The position numbers were made by a program, and so were the translations under genes. From CAWAND01 sp963797485 (lineage in GTDB: Bacteria; Chloroflexota; Anaerolineae; Anaerolineales; E44-bin32): a DNA stretch of 64,000 nt. Below are positions 34,860 through 44,840 of the stretch, piece by piece. The DNA lies in the NCBI GenBank assembly GCA_963797485.1, contig CAWCPF010000001.1, positions 62,001-126,000 on the forward strand, written 5' to 3'. Position 1 is the stretch's first letter, and each line of letters starts with the position of its first letter. The notes under the pieces are model-generated. The model was given only the letters and a program-made list of their open reading frames with translations, had not been told where the DNA came from and did no database searches.

Positions 34860-36466
34860 CCGCCGCCTCCGGTCTGCGTCGACGGCGGAACTCCAGCGGT
34901 ACAGCGCCACCGCCCCCTGCTCGAACACCAACTCAAGACCCGAGAGCTGCCCCGGTGTCCATGTTCCCTGGGACCGCTCCTCAGGTCCGAAGAGCACAAA
35001 GTTCGCTTCATGATCGGTGAGATAGGCGGCCTGCCCGTCCGCCGTCTCAGTCCCTGAGAAGAAGCCGGCCAGTTCGGCGCGCTGGCGTTCGTACCCGGCA
35101 CTTTCCGGTCCATGCCCGATCGGCACCCTGACCGGAGCCCAGGCCGGTGCGGCGTTGGCGTCCGGGAGCCAGGCAATCAGAACCGAGTCCGGCGCGGCGT
35201 TGCCAGCCAGCCAGGTCAAGGCCCGGGCATCGTCGGTTGGCAGGAAGGCGGGTCTGGCCGGAAAGCGGCAGTGCGGATTCCCCCCGCCAGCAGCAGCACC
35301 GTCGAAGGCACGGACAGGACCACGAGCGCCGTCGCAAGGCCGCGACGCCACGCAGGCGCCAGGTGCTCGATGCCGATGGCGGCCAGGACCAACCAGGCCA
35401 TCCAGGAACCCTCCACAAAGCGGCGCTGAACCGTCATGGGGGCATACGCCAGGGCTGGAAGCACGATCAACCAGACCACGGGCAGCAGGCGCCCCTCCCC
35501 GAGCTTCGACCGGATCGATTTCCAGGCGCCCCACAGAGCCGGGACGAGAACCCCGGCATACGCGGCGAGGTAGTACCCGGGAGCCGGCGAGAGGATTCGG
35601 TTCTGGGTCGCCCAAATGCGTAGGTAGGGGTCCTGCAGCGCCGACCAGGCCAACACGGCCACAAGGGGCAGCGCCGGCAGCCACGATTTGGAGATCCATT
35701 GGAATTCGAACCTGAATCGGCGCAAGCGCGCCGGCGTCCCACGGGCACTGACGAGGAGCGTCAAGCTCAGCCCGGCCATCACGGCCGCCAGGGGCACCAG
35801 GCTGATGGGTTGAACCAGGCTCAGCCCGGCCACCCATCCTCCAACCGTCCAGGCAGACACGAGGCCGGCCCGGGCGCGCACGGCGGCCGTGAGGGCCAAC
35901 ATCAGCAGTGACCTGGCCAGGATCAGATGCGGCAGGCCAAATAACGAGAGAAAGCCAAAGGTCTCGGGAGAGATGAAGCTCAGGGGCAGCTCGGCGGCGA
36001 AAGCCTTCGGCCACAGGACCAACACGGCCCACCCCAAGCCTCCGCCAAGGGTGGCCATAATCACAATCCAGCGTCGGAGAGCCAGTCGGCCGATGAACAG
36101 GGCTGCGAACCCATACGACGAGAAGACCGCCACAGGTATGACTGCCACTCGAAAGGCATGGTAGGCGACCGCCAGGATGGCATGCGTTGGCTGCCAGGCC
36201 ACAAGCTTGCCCAAAAGAATGTAGGGCAAAAAGACCAACGCACCTTCTTGGGGAAAAAGTGTGTAGGGAGTCTTGAACAGCCAGGCTCCCATGGCGCCGG
36301 CGCGCATCTTTGCCAGATAGGAGTTGCCATCTTCAACGCCGAACAGGAAACCGGAGAATGCCCAGCCGGGATGCGGCGTCACCAGGGCCCAAACATACGG
36401 CAGGCTGGTCACGACGATCAGCGCCGCGGACCATCCCCAACACCAGCGCCGTTCCTCGGAGGTCAT
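34856..36466 (-). CDS. Polytopic membrane protein A2 (GT-C-like), two frameshifts
   Basis: About 535 residues with roughly ten helices and a soluble C-terminal part. It is paralogous to A1: GFLFGVEDGNSYLAKMRAG and KTPYTLFPQEGALVFLPY in the first outside loop match A1 in order and spacing, and both end in a short beta-rich domain (NFVLFGPEE, GAVALYRW). The frame changes near 35265, and another near the end brings the stop to 34856-34858, overlapping the B2 start as ATGA. ATG 36466 overlaps the B1 stop in the same way. An acidic loop motif (EDG.SYL) suggests a lipid-linked sugar transferase. Confidence 0.7.
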
Positions 36467-38628
36467 CGGGGCCACCAGGCGGCAACCGCCAGGGCCAAAC
36501 CCAACAAACTCAGCCCGGCCCCCAATAAAGCCGGCCATGGACGAAAGTAAAACTCGATTTGATGCTGGCCACTCCCCAAGCGCACCGAGCGAAGCAATCC
36601 ACCGGCGGCTTCAATCGGCTGGGCGTCGCCGTCCACCCTGGCTGTCCAGCCCGGAAAATCGATCTCGCTCAGAATCAGCCTGCCCGGGCCCTTGGCCTCG
36701 ATTTGAATGACATTTGGGCTCCATATCGATACGACAGCCTGCGTCCATGGGGTTGAAGGGACGAAGTCGGTGTCCGGCTGGACCCACGCGCGCGGCCGGG
36801 CGTCCTGGTTGGCGTACACGTATTCACCGGCTGTTTGGGCCACCAACGCCAGGCCTGGGGCCAGCAAAGGATATGCCGAGACCACCCTGGTGACCGCCAG
36901 CCAGCCAAGGTGCGGTGCGTCCAATCGGGCGGGCCATGCCTGCCGCGGATCCCCACTCGGGAACGGCGGCAGGGTCACGCTGTAACTGTCCGGCGCAAAT
37001 CCGGTCGCCTGCGACATGAATTCCCAGTAGGACTCAAGCTGCAGTGGATTGACGCCATCGGCCAGCTCAAGACCCCGTCTGGCGGCCGCATCTTGGGGGA
37101 GGCTGTAAGATGGCGAGAACAGCCTCGCACCGCCTTGCAGGCCCGTCGAATGGCCCAGAGAGGCAGACAGTTCCGGCGATATCGTCGACACGGGCCTGGC
37201 TTCAAGCAGGGTCCCATCCACGCCGGCCAGTTCCACAAGGATCAACCCCAGCCAGGCGATCAAAGGGAGCCAGTGCCGGGATGCCAGGCGCAGGCGCCCG
37301 AGGAGCAAGGCCCCTCCGGCCGAGCCCGCCAGGCCGGCCACGATCAGGCTCTGCCTGACCCCCGGGGTTGTCCAGGCACCCGCCGGAAGCAGGCCGGCCC
37401 CGAGCAGCGTGGCGAAAACCGCCATCCAGCCTGCCCCAAAGAGGTTAAGGCGCCGGTTCCCGGCGGCAGACGTGGATTCACTCAGCGAGTCCCAGCCGAT
37501 GCCCGCCAGCATCGCCAGCGCTAGCACGGCCACAAACAAGAAGCGCGCCGGCACACGCAGCCAGCTCATCCCAGGCACCAACTGGACCAGGAGTGGGTAG
37601 ACCGGGGTTTGGTCCCCCAAAGCCAAGACCCATCCGGCCGCGGCGATCGCCAACCAGAACCATCAACCAGCGCGGCCGTTGACAATTGCCAGCACCCCCA
37701 ACAGCAGGCCGGCCAGTCCGGCATAAGTCATCCACTCCGGCCACCCACCGAGATTCGGGACGATCAAACCGGCCAGCTGCCCGATGGGGAGGGACAGGAC
37801 TGCCGATTGTGACGGGCTCATCTGTGCCCGCGTGCTCAAACTGACGAGCACCCACATCGGCCATGCCAACCAGGCCGCCACCAAAATGAATTGGCCGCCA
37901 CCCAGAACGGTCGCCGTGACCCATGCCCGCCAGCGCGCCGCGGTCTCATGCCGCATTCTCAGGATCTGGCGCACCCACAAGGCCCCTGCCAAGAGCAGGC
38001 ACGGGATCAGCCAGCGCGGATCGGCCAGAAACACAACCCCCACCAACGTGCCCGCCTTCAGCGCCGCACCCCAGCCGCCGCGCGCGGTTTCATCGCCATT
38101 TCCTATCAGCCGCTGCACGGCGGCCAACACCCAGGGTGTCCAGCACACGGCCATCACGAGCGTCACATGCCCCAAACCGAACTGCCCCAGCAATTTCGGG
38201 CTGGCGGCAAGAACGGCACCGGCGATCCACCCCCCACCCCGGGACAATCCCTCGAGGCGCGCCATGCGGACCATGCCCAGGCCTGCCCACGCCAGATGCA
38301 GCCAGACCAGGAGGTTGAAAGCCGCCGGCGATGGAAAGGCGATCGCCAACCACAGCGGCGGATACCAGAGTCCGGCGAGCGGATCTCCCACCAGCGGCAT
38401 GCCGCTCAAAATAGTAGGGTTCCAGAGTGGAATTTGGTGCCACACCATCAGGGCTCGGTGGACGAACTCGACATTTGGAAGGTGCGTGATCAAGAGATCG
38501 GAATACTGGCCCCCCGGCCAGGCCGCCACCAGGCTGGGCGAAAGCGCAATCCTCCACAGGCCGATCAAACTCACAGGCAGCCACAACCAGCCTGAGGAAG
38601 CCCTACGCACCAAATCGCTCCTGCTCAT
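36463..38628 (-). CDS. YfhO-like polytopic membrane protein B1, one frameshift
   Basis: About 720 residues. N-terminal membrane part with QIPLWNPTILSGMPLVGDP and LWYPPLWLAIAF, matching B2; C-terminal soluble domain and last helix with IDFPGWTARVDGDAQPIEAA and SGQHQIEFYF. A frame change near 37665 joins the two halves (LLLGVLAIVNG to AIAAAGWVLALGDQTPVYPLL). ATG 38628 and stop 36463 both overlap neighbours as ATGA. Same family as B2, about 40 residues shorter. Likely membrane glycosyltransferase or its accessory for surface polymers. Confidence 0.75.
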
Positions 38629-40203
38629 GGGTAGCCGACCTGGTAGATGTCCACATCGTCCGCCGAAAACACCCTCGGCAGGTCCCCGAGCCAAGTTGGT
38701 TTGGGCCCCAACTCGGCTTCCGCAGGGCCATAGAACACGTAGCTCACGTCCCAGGCCCGAAGCCGCGCCTGCGCGCCGGATGGCCCGAGCGACCGGTCCC
38801 GGAACAGTTCGACGACCTGACCCAATCGCTGGTCAAAATCAGGCGTTTCAAAAGGATGACCCACGACGACTCGAACCGGCGCCACGGCCGGGAGTCTCTC
38901 CCCAGTCGTCTGCGCCGCCAAAACGACGGCGCCTCGAGGTGCGTGTGTCTCTAGCCAGGCGAACGCCCTGGTCTCGCCCAAGGTAGCCACCATCAGGGGA
39001 TTCCCAGCGGCCACTTGAGACAGACCTGCAGTCACGACCAGGGCATTGGATGGCACGCTGATCAGCAGCACTAGCCCATACTGTGCCCAGGCGCGCCGGC
39101 TGTGGAGCCCCAGCCTTTCGGCCAAGCCCAGGCCCGCCAGAGCAGCCAATGGCAGGAACAACCCAAGGCTGAAGCGGCGCTGCAGCCCGAAAGGCACGTA
39201 TAGCATCAACGCTCCAATGACTACCCAGGCGATGAGGAGCCGGAGGGACGGGCTCGAGCGGCCTCGCTTTCGGTACCAGCCGTAGATTCCCCATCCCAGA
39301 AGCCAGCCGAAACCCACCAGGTACGACCAGACCGGCGGTGAGGGGGTCTGGTTCTGGGCCTGCCAGGCGGCGAAATCCGGCTGTGTCGTCACGAGCCATA
39401 CATCGTAGGCCAGCCATGGAAGCGCGCCGGCAGCCAGGGCGAGCGAAGGCAGGAGCCCGGAGGCCGGCAGCGAACCAAGCACTGTGCCGCGCGCCGAACG
39501 CGCCATCAACGCTTCCCTGACTCGCCCAGATCCCTCCGGCAGCCGCCACCGGCGCCGCCGCCAAGGGCAGCACGATCCCCAGGCCAAAACCCGCCGCCGC
39601 CGCGCCCGCCAGTCTCTTTCCAAGCGACCCTGGCATGACGACCGCCAGCATGCCCAAGGCGGTGAGCGCAACCGCAACCGGAAAGTGTGGGTTTGTGAAA
39701 GCTGTCACAAATGGAATCAACTCCGGGATATACAAATCACTCCCGTTGATCCCCGCGGCCAGGGCCAGCCAGCCGAACCCGGACCCGACAAGCACAAATC
39801 CAAACGCCGCCGCGCGTGGAGCAAGATCCGGAACAACCTGGCGCAGCCAGGCGTACACGGCCAGATCCATCCCGATGCCGGCCGCCACTCGGGCGCCGTG
39901 AAAGACCGTCAGAAGGGGGAGCCGGAGGAACCCAGCCAAATGGCCGAGGGCGACGTAAAACATGAATAGGTATGCGCCAGGTTCACGCACGTCGGCGTAC
40001 GGCAGGTTGTACCGCCAGCTGCCCTGCAGGCCGGCATTCATCTTGGCCAGGTAGCTGTAACCATCCACGGGGTTGAGGAGCAGGCCGGAGAAGAGCGTTC
40101 CCGGCGGTGCCAGGTTGGCCGCAAGCAGGTAGGGTGCGAGTGTCAGCAGATTCAGGCCAATGGAAACGGCGGCCACGATCAGCCATTCGGTGCGCGGTTT
40201 CAC
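38625..40203 (-). CDS. Polytopic membrane protein A1 (GT-C-like), one frameshift
   Basis: About 525 residues; first gene of the five-gene membrane operon. GLLLNPVDGYSYLAKMNAG in the first outside loop, followed by LPYADVREPGAYLFMFYV, defines a family shared with A2. Helices run to about residue 400, then a soluble tail ends VFSADDVDIYQVGYP. A frame change lies near 39540. The start is GTG 40203, only 7 nt after a TACAAT -10, so the mRNA is probably leaderless. A Rex-like palindrome lies inside the gene at 39693-39710. Enzymatic role unproven. Confidence 0.72.
39693..39710. promoter_or_regulatory. Rex-like palindrome, site 4 (inside A1)
   Basis: TTGTGAAAGCTGTCACAA, half-sites TTGTGA/TCACAA intact with one mismatch in the seventh arm position. 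It is intragenic, about 500 nt from the A1 start. Confidence 0.3.
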
Positions 40204-40210
40204 GGGGCCG

Positions 40211-40216
40211 ATTGTA
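40211..40216 (-). promoter_or_regulatory. -10 box of the membrane-protein operon
   Basis: TACAAT on the minus strand (40216-40211); GTG 40203 begins 7 nt after it. No good -35. It is divergent from the promoter at 40246-40275. Confidence 0.45.
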
Positions 40217-40245
40217 GACCGAGCGTCTCGGTTCCGCCATTAACC

Positions 40246-40275
40246 TTGCCGTTGGCTTCACTCAGCCTCTATAAT
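40246..40275 (+). promoter_or_regulatory. Leaderless-type promoter of the zinc-ribbon gene
   Basis: TTGCCG (40246-40251), 18-bp spacer, TATAAT (40270-40275). The ATG at 40282 starts 6 nt after the -10, where transcription should begin. Confidence 0.65.
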
Positions 40276-40281
40276 CCGTCC

Positions 40282-40983
40282 ATGAGCCGCGCCAGCAGCC
40301 TCTTCAATCTCCAGAACATCGACCAGCGCCTGGATGCCATCGAACGCCGCCGGCAAGCCATCGAACAAGAGTTGGGTGACTCTGAGCGTCTGGCCGCCAC
40401 CAAGCAGCGCCTGGCACAGGTTCAGGCTGATCTGGTCACCACGCGTTCAGAGACGCATGCGGCAGATCAGGCCGCCGAAGCACAGAAAGATAAGATCGCT
40501 CGAAATCAGCAGGCTTTATATGGGGGTAATGTCCAAAATCCCAAAGAGCTGGAGGACCTGCAGCGGGAATCCGGCGCGCTGCAAGGCCATCTCGAGACTC
40601 TCGAAGAGCGACTGCTGGAGGCCATGGTCAAGCTCGAAGATACCGAAGCCGAATACGAGTTTGCCAAGACCGAGTTCGAACTGGCCGAGGCCGACGCCCA
40701 CGCAGAGCATCGCCACTTGATCGATGAGCGCGACCGCCTCCAAACCGAAAACGATCGGCTGATGGTCGAGCGCGAGGCGGCGCTGGCAAGCGTTGGGGCC
40801 GATGAGCTTGCGCAGTACGATGAAATCAAGCAGAATGTCGGTTTGATGGTGGTCGCCCTGGTTGAGGACGGCGCCTGCTCGGCTTGCGGCCTGGCCTTGC
40901 CAGATTCTCAGAATCAGACGGTGGGCCATGGCACCGAACTTGTACGCTGTCACCAGTGTGGACGGATCTTGTATGCGGGTTAG
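40282..40983 (+). CDS. Coiled-coil protein with C4 zinc ribbon (COG1579 family)
   Basis: 233 residues. About 170 residues of heptad-rich antiparallel coiled coil (IERRRQAIEQELGDSERLAA; LEERLLEAMVKLEDTEAEY) with the YGGNVQNPKELEDLQRE hinge typical of the family, then a C-terminal ribbon with CSACGLAL and RCHQCGRIL. Members are thought to bind nucleic acid or act with replication/translation factors; no function is proven. The start is placed at ATG 40282, 6 nt after the -10. The NACHT/HEAT gene follows after 6 bp. Confidence 0.88.
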   Translation: MSRASSLFNLQNIDQRLDAIERRRQAIEQELGDSERLAATKQRLAQVQADLVTTRSETHAADQAAEAQKDKIARNQQALYGGNVQNPKELEDLQRESGALQGHLETLEERLLEAMVKLEDTEAEYEFAKTEFELAEADAHAEHRHLIDERDRLQTENDRLMVEREAALASVGADELAQYDEIKQNVGLMVVALVEDGACSACGLALPDSQNQTVGHGTELVRCHQCGRILYAG

Positions 40984-40989
40984 GGCGTA

Positions 40990-43406
40990 GTGTTCGGACC
41001 TTTTGGTCTCTTTGGCGCTCGATTTGACCTGCCCGAGTTCGTGCTCGGCATCCTGGCCGGGTTGGCGGCGGCCGTGCTTTACACGCGCGTTCGTCCACTC
41101 TTCCGAGGGGCAATCGCCGTCGGCAAGCGCGAGACTTCAAAAGGTCAGCGATAGCTTCACTGCTGGAGCCAAAGACCGCTACCACGAGGAGCTGCTGGCG
41201 CAGGTCGACACGCGCCACATCGCCAGGGCCCTCTTCCGCCTCAGCGACATCCTGATCACCCCGCGTTTGCTCATCCCTCCACCGCGAATCGATCCCTCGC
41301 AGGCTGAGTCCCAATCACAGGACACCCTGTCGGTCCTGCCCAACTTGCCCGACTGGAACTTCCTGTCGGCGGTCTACCAGTCATTGACCATGGGTCTCGA
41401 GGAAGCGCTTCAGCAGGGCACCGATTTGCTTATCACTGGCGAGCTGGGCAGCGGCAAGTCGACGGCCCTGGCCTATCTGGCCGGACGCCTGGTCGACCAG
41501 CGCGTGCAATTCGGTGGAAAGGGCTATCCGCTGCCGGTCCTGATCCATGCCGCCGATCTGATCTTTGAGTCGAACTTTGAGCGTGACCCGCTTCGGACCC
41601 TGACCGGGGCCGTGCAACGCACCGCCTCGGCCGGGCTGAGCTCGCGACTGACCGGTTACCTCAAGCCCTATTTTGATCAGGGACACATGGTCGTCTTGCT
41701 CGACGGGTTAGACGAGTTTCCGGCCGATGGATTGGGCCAGATCACGAACTGGCTGGCTGCCCTCAAGGGCAAATCACCCCATCTGAAGATTGTGGCCGCG
41801 GGCCCGGTCTACGGCTACGACGGGCTGACCCACATGGGTTTCGCCCCGATGGCGCTCGCGCCCTGGAACGATTATGACCAACGACAATTCCTTGCCCGCT
41901 GGGGCGCCGCCTGGCAGGCTCATGTGGCCCCCAATCTCCCAAAAAACCGCCTAGATGAGGTCGATCCGACGCTGGTGTCCGGATGGCTCCTGGGAACCAG
42001 CCCCGGCTGGACCCCCCTGGCCTTCACTCTGCGCACATGGGCGTCGTTTGTCGGCAACTCGCACGGAGCCAGCCGGACGGCCGGTTTTGAGGCCTACCTG
42101 GCCAGGTTCTTGTCCCCCGACGAAACTCAAGCGGCGGCCGCCGCCGGTCTGGCTTGGATTTCCGCTCGCGAGGGCGCGGTGGAGGAAAGAAACCTCCGCC
42201 GCGGCACACCCGTCGGCGACCTCGAGACGGCCGGGATCGTGATACGGCGCCCAGGCAACCGGGTCTCATTCGTGCAGCCTGGCATCGGCGCCTACTTGGC
42301 CGCCAAAGCCATGACCGAGGCCCAACAGGCACCACCGCTGGATATCTGGGCCCCTGCCGAAGCCGCCGCCGCGTATCATGCCGGTCTGGCCGATGTGAGC
42401 GAGATGGCCGGGCAGATGCTGGAATCGGGCGACGACCAGCTCCGCGTTAGGCGTGCTCAGGGTTGGCCGTTGGCTGCCTTTTTCAAGTCCCAAGGCGCCC
42501 TGGCGCCAGCCGGCGCTCAGGGCGCTCGGAAAGCTCATCCAGTCCACCGGCCGGCCCTACGGGCTCCGTTTGCGGGCCACTCACGCCATGGCCGCTTCGC
42601 TGGAAGATACGGCCGCCGTGTTCTTCAGCCGACTGTTGACGTCGGACCAGCCCAGCAGCCGCATATTGGGCGGTCTGGGGTTGGGCGGCCTGCGGCACGT
42701 CGACTCGCTCGACAAGCTGAGGGGCGTCGTGACCGGTGATCCAGACCTGCGCGTCCGCCAGGCCGCCTGTCTCGCCCTGGCTTCCATCGGAAGCGACAAG
42801 GCCCTCGAAGTCCTGGGACACGCACTCCTCGAAGGCGATGAACCGGTGCGGGTCGCGGCGGCCGAATCGCTGGCAATCAATCCGGACGAAGGCTACGCGA
42901 TGCTCAAAGAGGCCATCGGCCTGGACAACCTGCTGACCCGCCGGGCGGCGGTCTTCGGCTTGGCGCGCATCCCGGAAGCCTGGGCGCTCGAACAGCTCGA
43001 GAGCACTCAGGTGGACGACGATCAATGGGTGGTGCGTGGCGCGGCGGCCGAAGCCCTCGAAAAGCGTCGCAACCCGCCGGTGAAGATCCTTCCCCCGCCA
43101 AGCGACCTGTCACGGGTGGCCTGGCTGGTGGCGTATGCCAGCCGGGTGGGGTTGGGGATTGCGCCCGGGCGGGCGGCGCTTGAAATGCTGCGACGCGCCT
43201 TCAGCGACGGCAGCCCCGATGAGAAAGCCGCTGCGCTGGAAAGCATGGGCTGGATTGGCGACGAACAGCTCCGAATGGAGATTTTGCGGGCCTTGGGTGG
43301 TGATGACCCGCATTTGCGCGACGTCGCCTATGAAGCTCTGTGGCGCATGGAAGCCCCAGGCGTCAAGACGGCCGCACCCACCCAATCAGAAGATCTGGCG
43401 CACTAA
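40990..43406 (+). CDS. Membrane-anchored NACHT-type NTPase with HEAT repeats, two frameshifts
   Basis: About 805 residues once two frame changes (near 41140 and 42505) are bridged. One N-terminal helix (EFVLGILAGLAAAVLYTRV) is followed by a linker and a STAND-like NTPase: Walker A ITGELGSGKSTALAYLAGR, Walker B MVVLLDGLDEFPAD (the NACHT LLDGLDE form), winged-helix-like region (AYLARFLSPDETQ) and then HEAT repeats (DPDLRVRQAACLALASIG, DEPVRVAAAESLAINPDEG, LTRRAAVFGLARIPEAWA). NACHT proteins are signal-dependent switches, some acting in phage defence. No effector domain is seen. GTG 40990 lies 6 nt after the upstream stop. Confidence 0.78.
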
Positions 43407-43431
43407 GCGGACATCCGTCTTCAGTCCAACT

Positions 43432-43749
43432 TCACTTGGCCTGCGCCTGGATCCACAACTCCAGCCGCTGTTCGACCTCGGCGGCCGACAGATCCATGAC
43501 GGTGACGATCTTATCCAACCCGCGACTACCGGCGATGATCTGCAGCCGGCCCTTCTTCACCCCCAGCACACGCGCCAGAAACTTCAGCAGGGCTTTGTTG
43601 GCCTTGCCCTCCACCGGAGGTTCGGCGACGCGGATCCGCAGGGTGCCGTCGTCAAGAATGCCGCCGACTTCCGTCCTACGGGCTCGGGGCGTGACCCTGA
43701 CTGTCAAGGCCGCCCCTTGCTTGCCGTCGTGGAGCTGGAACTTGCGCAT
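43432..43749 (-). CDS. DUF167/YggU-family protein
   Basis: 105 residues. Clear YggU pattern: LTVRVTPRARRTEVGG, LRIRVAEPPVEGKANKALLKFL and VKKGRLQIIAGSRGLDKIV. It is a small alpha/beta protein of unknown biochemical role, commonly found with yggT and yggS, as here. Start at ATG 43749 rather than the adjacent TTG 43752. Its stop is convergent with the NACHT gene, 25 bp away. Confidence 0.88.
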   Translation of the reverse strand: MRKFQLHDGKQGAALTVRVTPRARRTEVGGILDDGTLRIRVAEPPVEGKANKALLKFLARVLGVKKGRLQIIAGSRGLDKIVTVMDLSAAEVEQRLELWIQAQAK

Positions 43750-43762
43750 CAATTCCCCATCC

Positions 43763-44023
43763 TCAGACCGCCGATCTCAGCAGGCTGATCAGGAGCAACT
43801 CAAGCAGTTGGACGATGATCAGAAGGACCAGCGGGCTGAAGTCGATCATGCCAACCGTTGGGACGATCCTTCGAATAGGCGCCAGCAATGGCTCGACCAC
43901 CTGATCGAGGGCCTGCCTCAGTGGATGAAATGGGTTTAGAAAGTAGCTGAGCACGACATCGATGATGATGACAACCGTGATGATCGTGGACACCAGATGG
44001 ATGATATAGATGACTACTTCCAC
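43763..44023 (-). CDS. YggT-family integral membrane protein
   Basis: 86 residues with two membrane helices (IIHLVSTIITVVIIIDVVLS and LVLLIIVQLLELLLISLL) flanking the family loop NPFHPLRQALDQVVEPLLAP and RRIVPTVGMIDFSPL. In many bacteria YggT lies near division or YggS genes; role uncertain. The start is GTG 44023 with GGAGG 10 nt upstream. Gene order YggS-YggT-YggU is conserved. Confidence 0.88.
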   Translation of the reverse strand: MEVVIYIIHLVSTIITVVIIIDVVLSYFLNPFHPLRQALDQVVEPLLAPIRRIVPTVGMIDFSPLVLLIIVQLLELLLISLLRSAV

Positions 44024-44089
44024 TCTTTAACAACCTCCGACACACGCCACTCGGTCCAACACGACCATCCGGCGAGGGCGAGGACAGCC

Positions 44090-44839
44090 CTACACCGCCT
44101 GTACCCGGGTTTGGCGCAGGTTATCGCCAAAGATGGCCCGCCCCAGGCGCAAGATGGTCGCTCCGGCCATGATCGCCGCTTCGAAGTCGTCGCTCATGCC
44201 CATCGAGAGCTCCCCCCAATCGCCGCCGGGAATTCGTTCACGCAGGAAGGTCTGCAAGCTCCGAAGCCTGCCAAACACGCCAAGCGCCGTCTGCTCATCG
44301 GCGCCCAACGGAGCCATTGTCATCAGGCCGTGGACCGCCAGATGCGGCAGTTCCGCCGCCTGACGGATTTCATCCAGCCTGGCCTCCCAACTCCGTTGTC
44401 CTTCCATGAGCCAACCGGATTTGGCCGGTTCGCCGGAGACGTTGCATTCCAGCAGGACGGGGATCTTCCTGCCGGTCGTGCCGGCAGCGCCATCCAGCTT
44501 GACGGACAATGCCAGGCCGTCAACGGAATGGATCAAGTCAAACACTGCCACGGCACGGGCCGCTTTGCGGCTTTGGATATGACCAATCATGTGCCATTGG
44601 ACACCCCGCAAGTCCCTGAGGTTCTGGATCTTTTCAGAACCTTCCTGTACCCGGTTCTCGCCATACAGGCGCAGGCCGCAGTCGAATACGCGGCGGATGT
44701 CATCCAGCGAGCGGCCTTTGGTGACGGCCAGCAGCGTTATCCCAGCCGGATCCCGTTTCGTCCGCTCCACGGCGCGCTGAATTCGCTGCCTGACCGAGGA
44801 CAGGTTTTGTTCGAGCTCGGCCATCGGAGTTTTCCCCAT
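44090..44839 (-). CDS. YggS/PLPBP family pyridoxal-phosphate-binding protein
   Basis: 249 residues, single TIM-barrel PLP protein of the YggS family that buffers vitamin B6 and affects amino-acid homeostasis; it is not a racemase. Motifs: ITLLAVTKGRSLDDI (PLP Lys), YGENRVQEGSEKI, VQWHMIGHIQSRKA, ECNVSGEPAKSGW, GLMTMAPLG and LSMGMSDDFEAAI. Start ATG 44839 is 1 nt after the pgeF stop and has GGAAGG 5 nt upstream; ATG 44824 is the alternative. Confidence 0.93.
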   Translation of the reverse strand: MGKTPMAELEQNLSSVRQRIQRAVERTKRDPAGITLLAVTKGRSLDDIRRVFDCGLRLYGENRVQEGSEKIQNLRDLRGVQWHMIGHIQSRKAARAVAVFDLIHSVDGLALSVKLDGAAGTTGRKIPVLLECNVSGEPAKSGWLMEGQRSWEARLDEIRQAAELPHLAVHGLMTMAPLGADEQTALGVFGRLRSLQTFLRERIPGGDWGELSMGMSDDFEAAIMAGATILRLGRAIFGDNLRQTRVQAV

Positions 44840-44840
44840 C

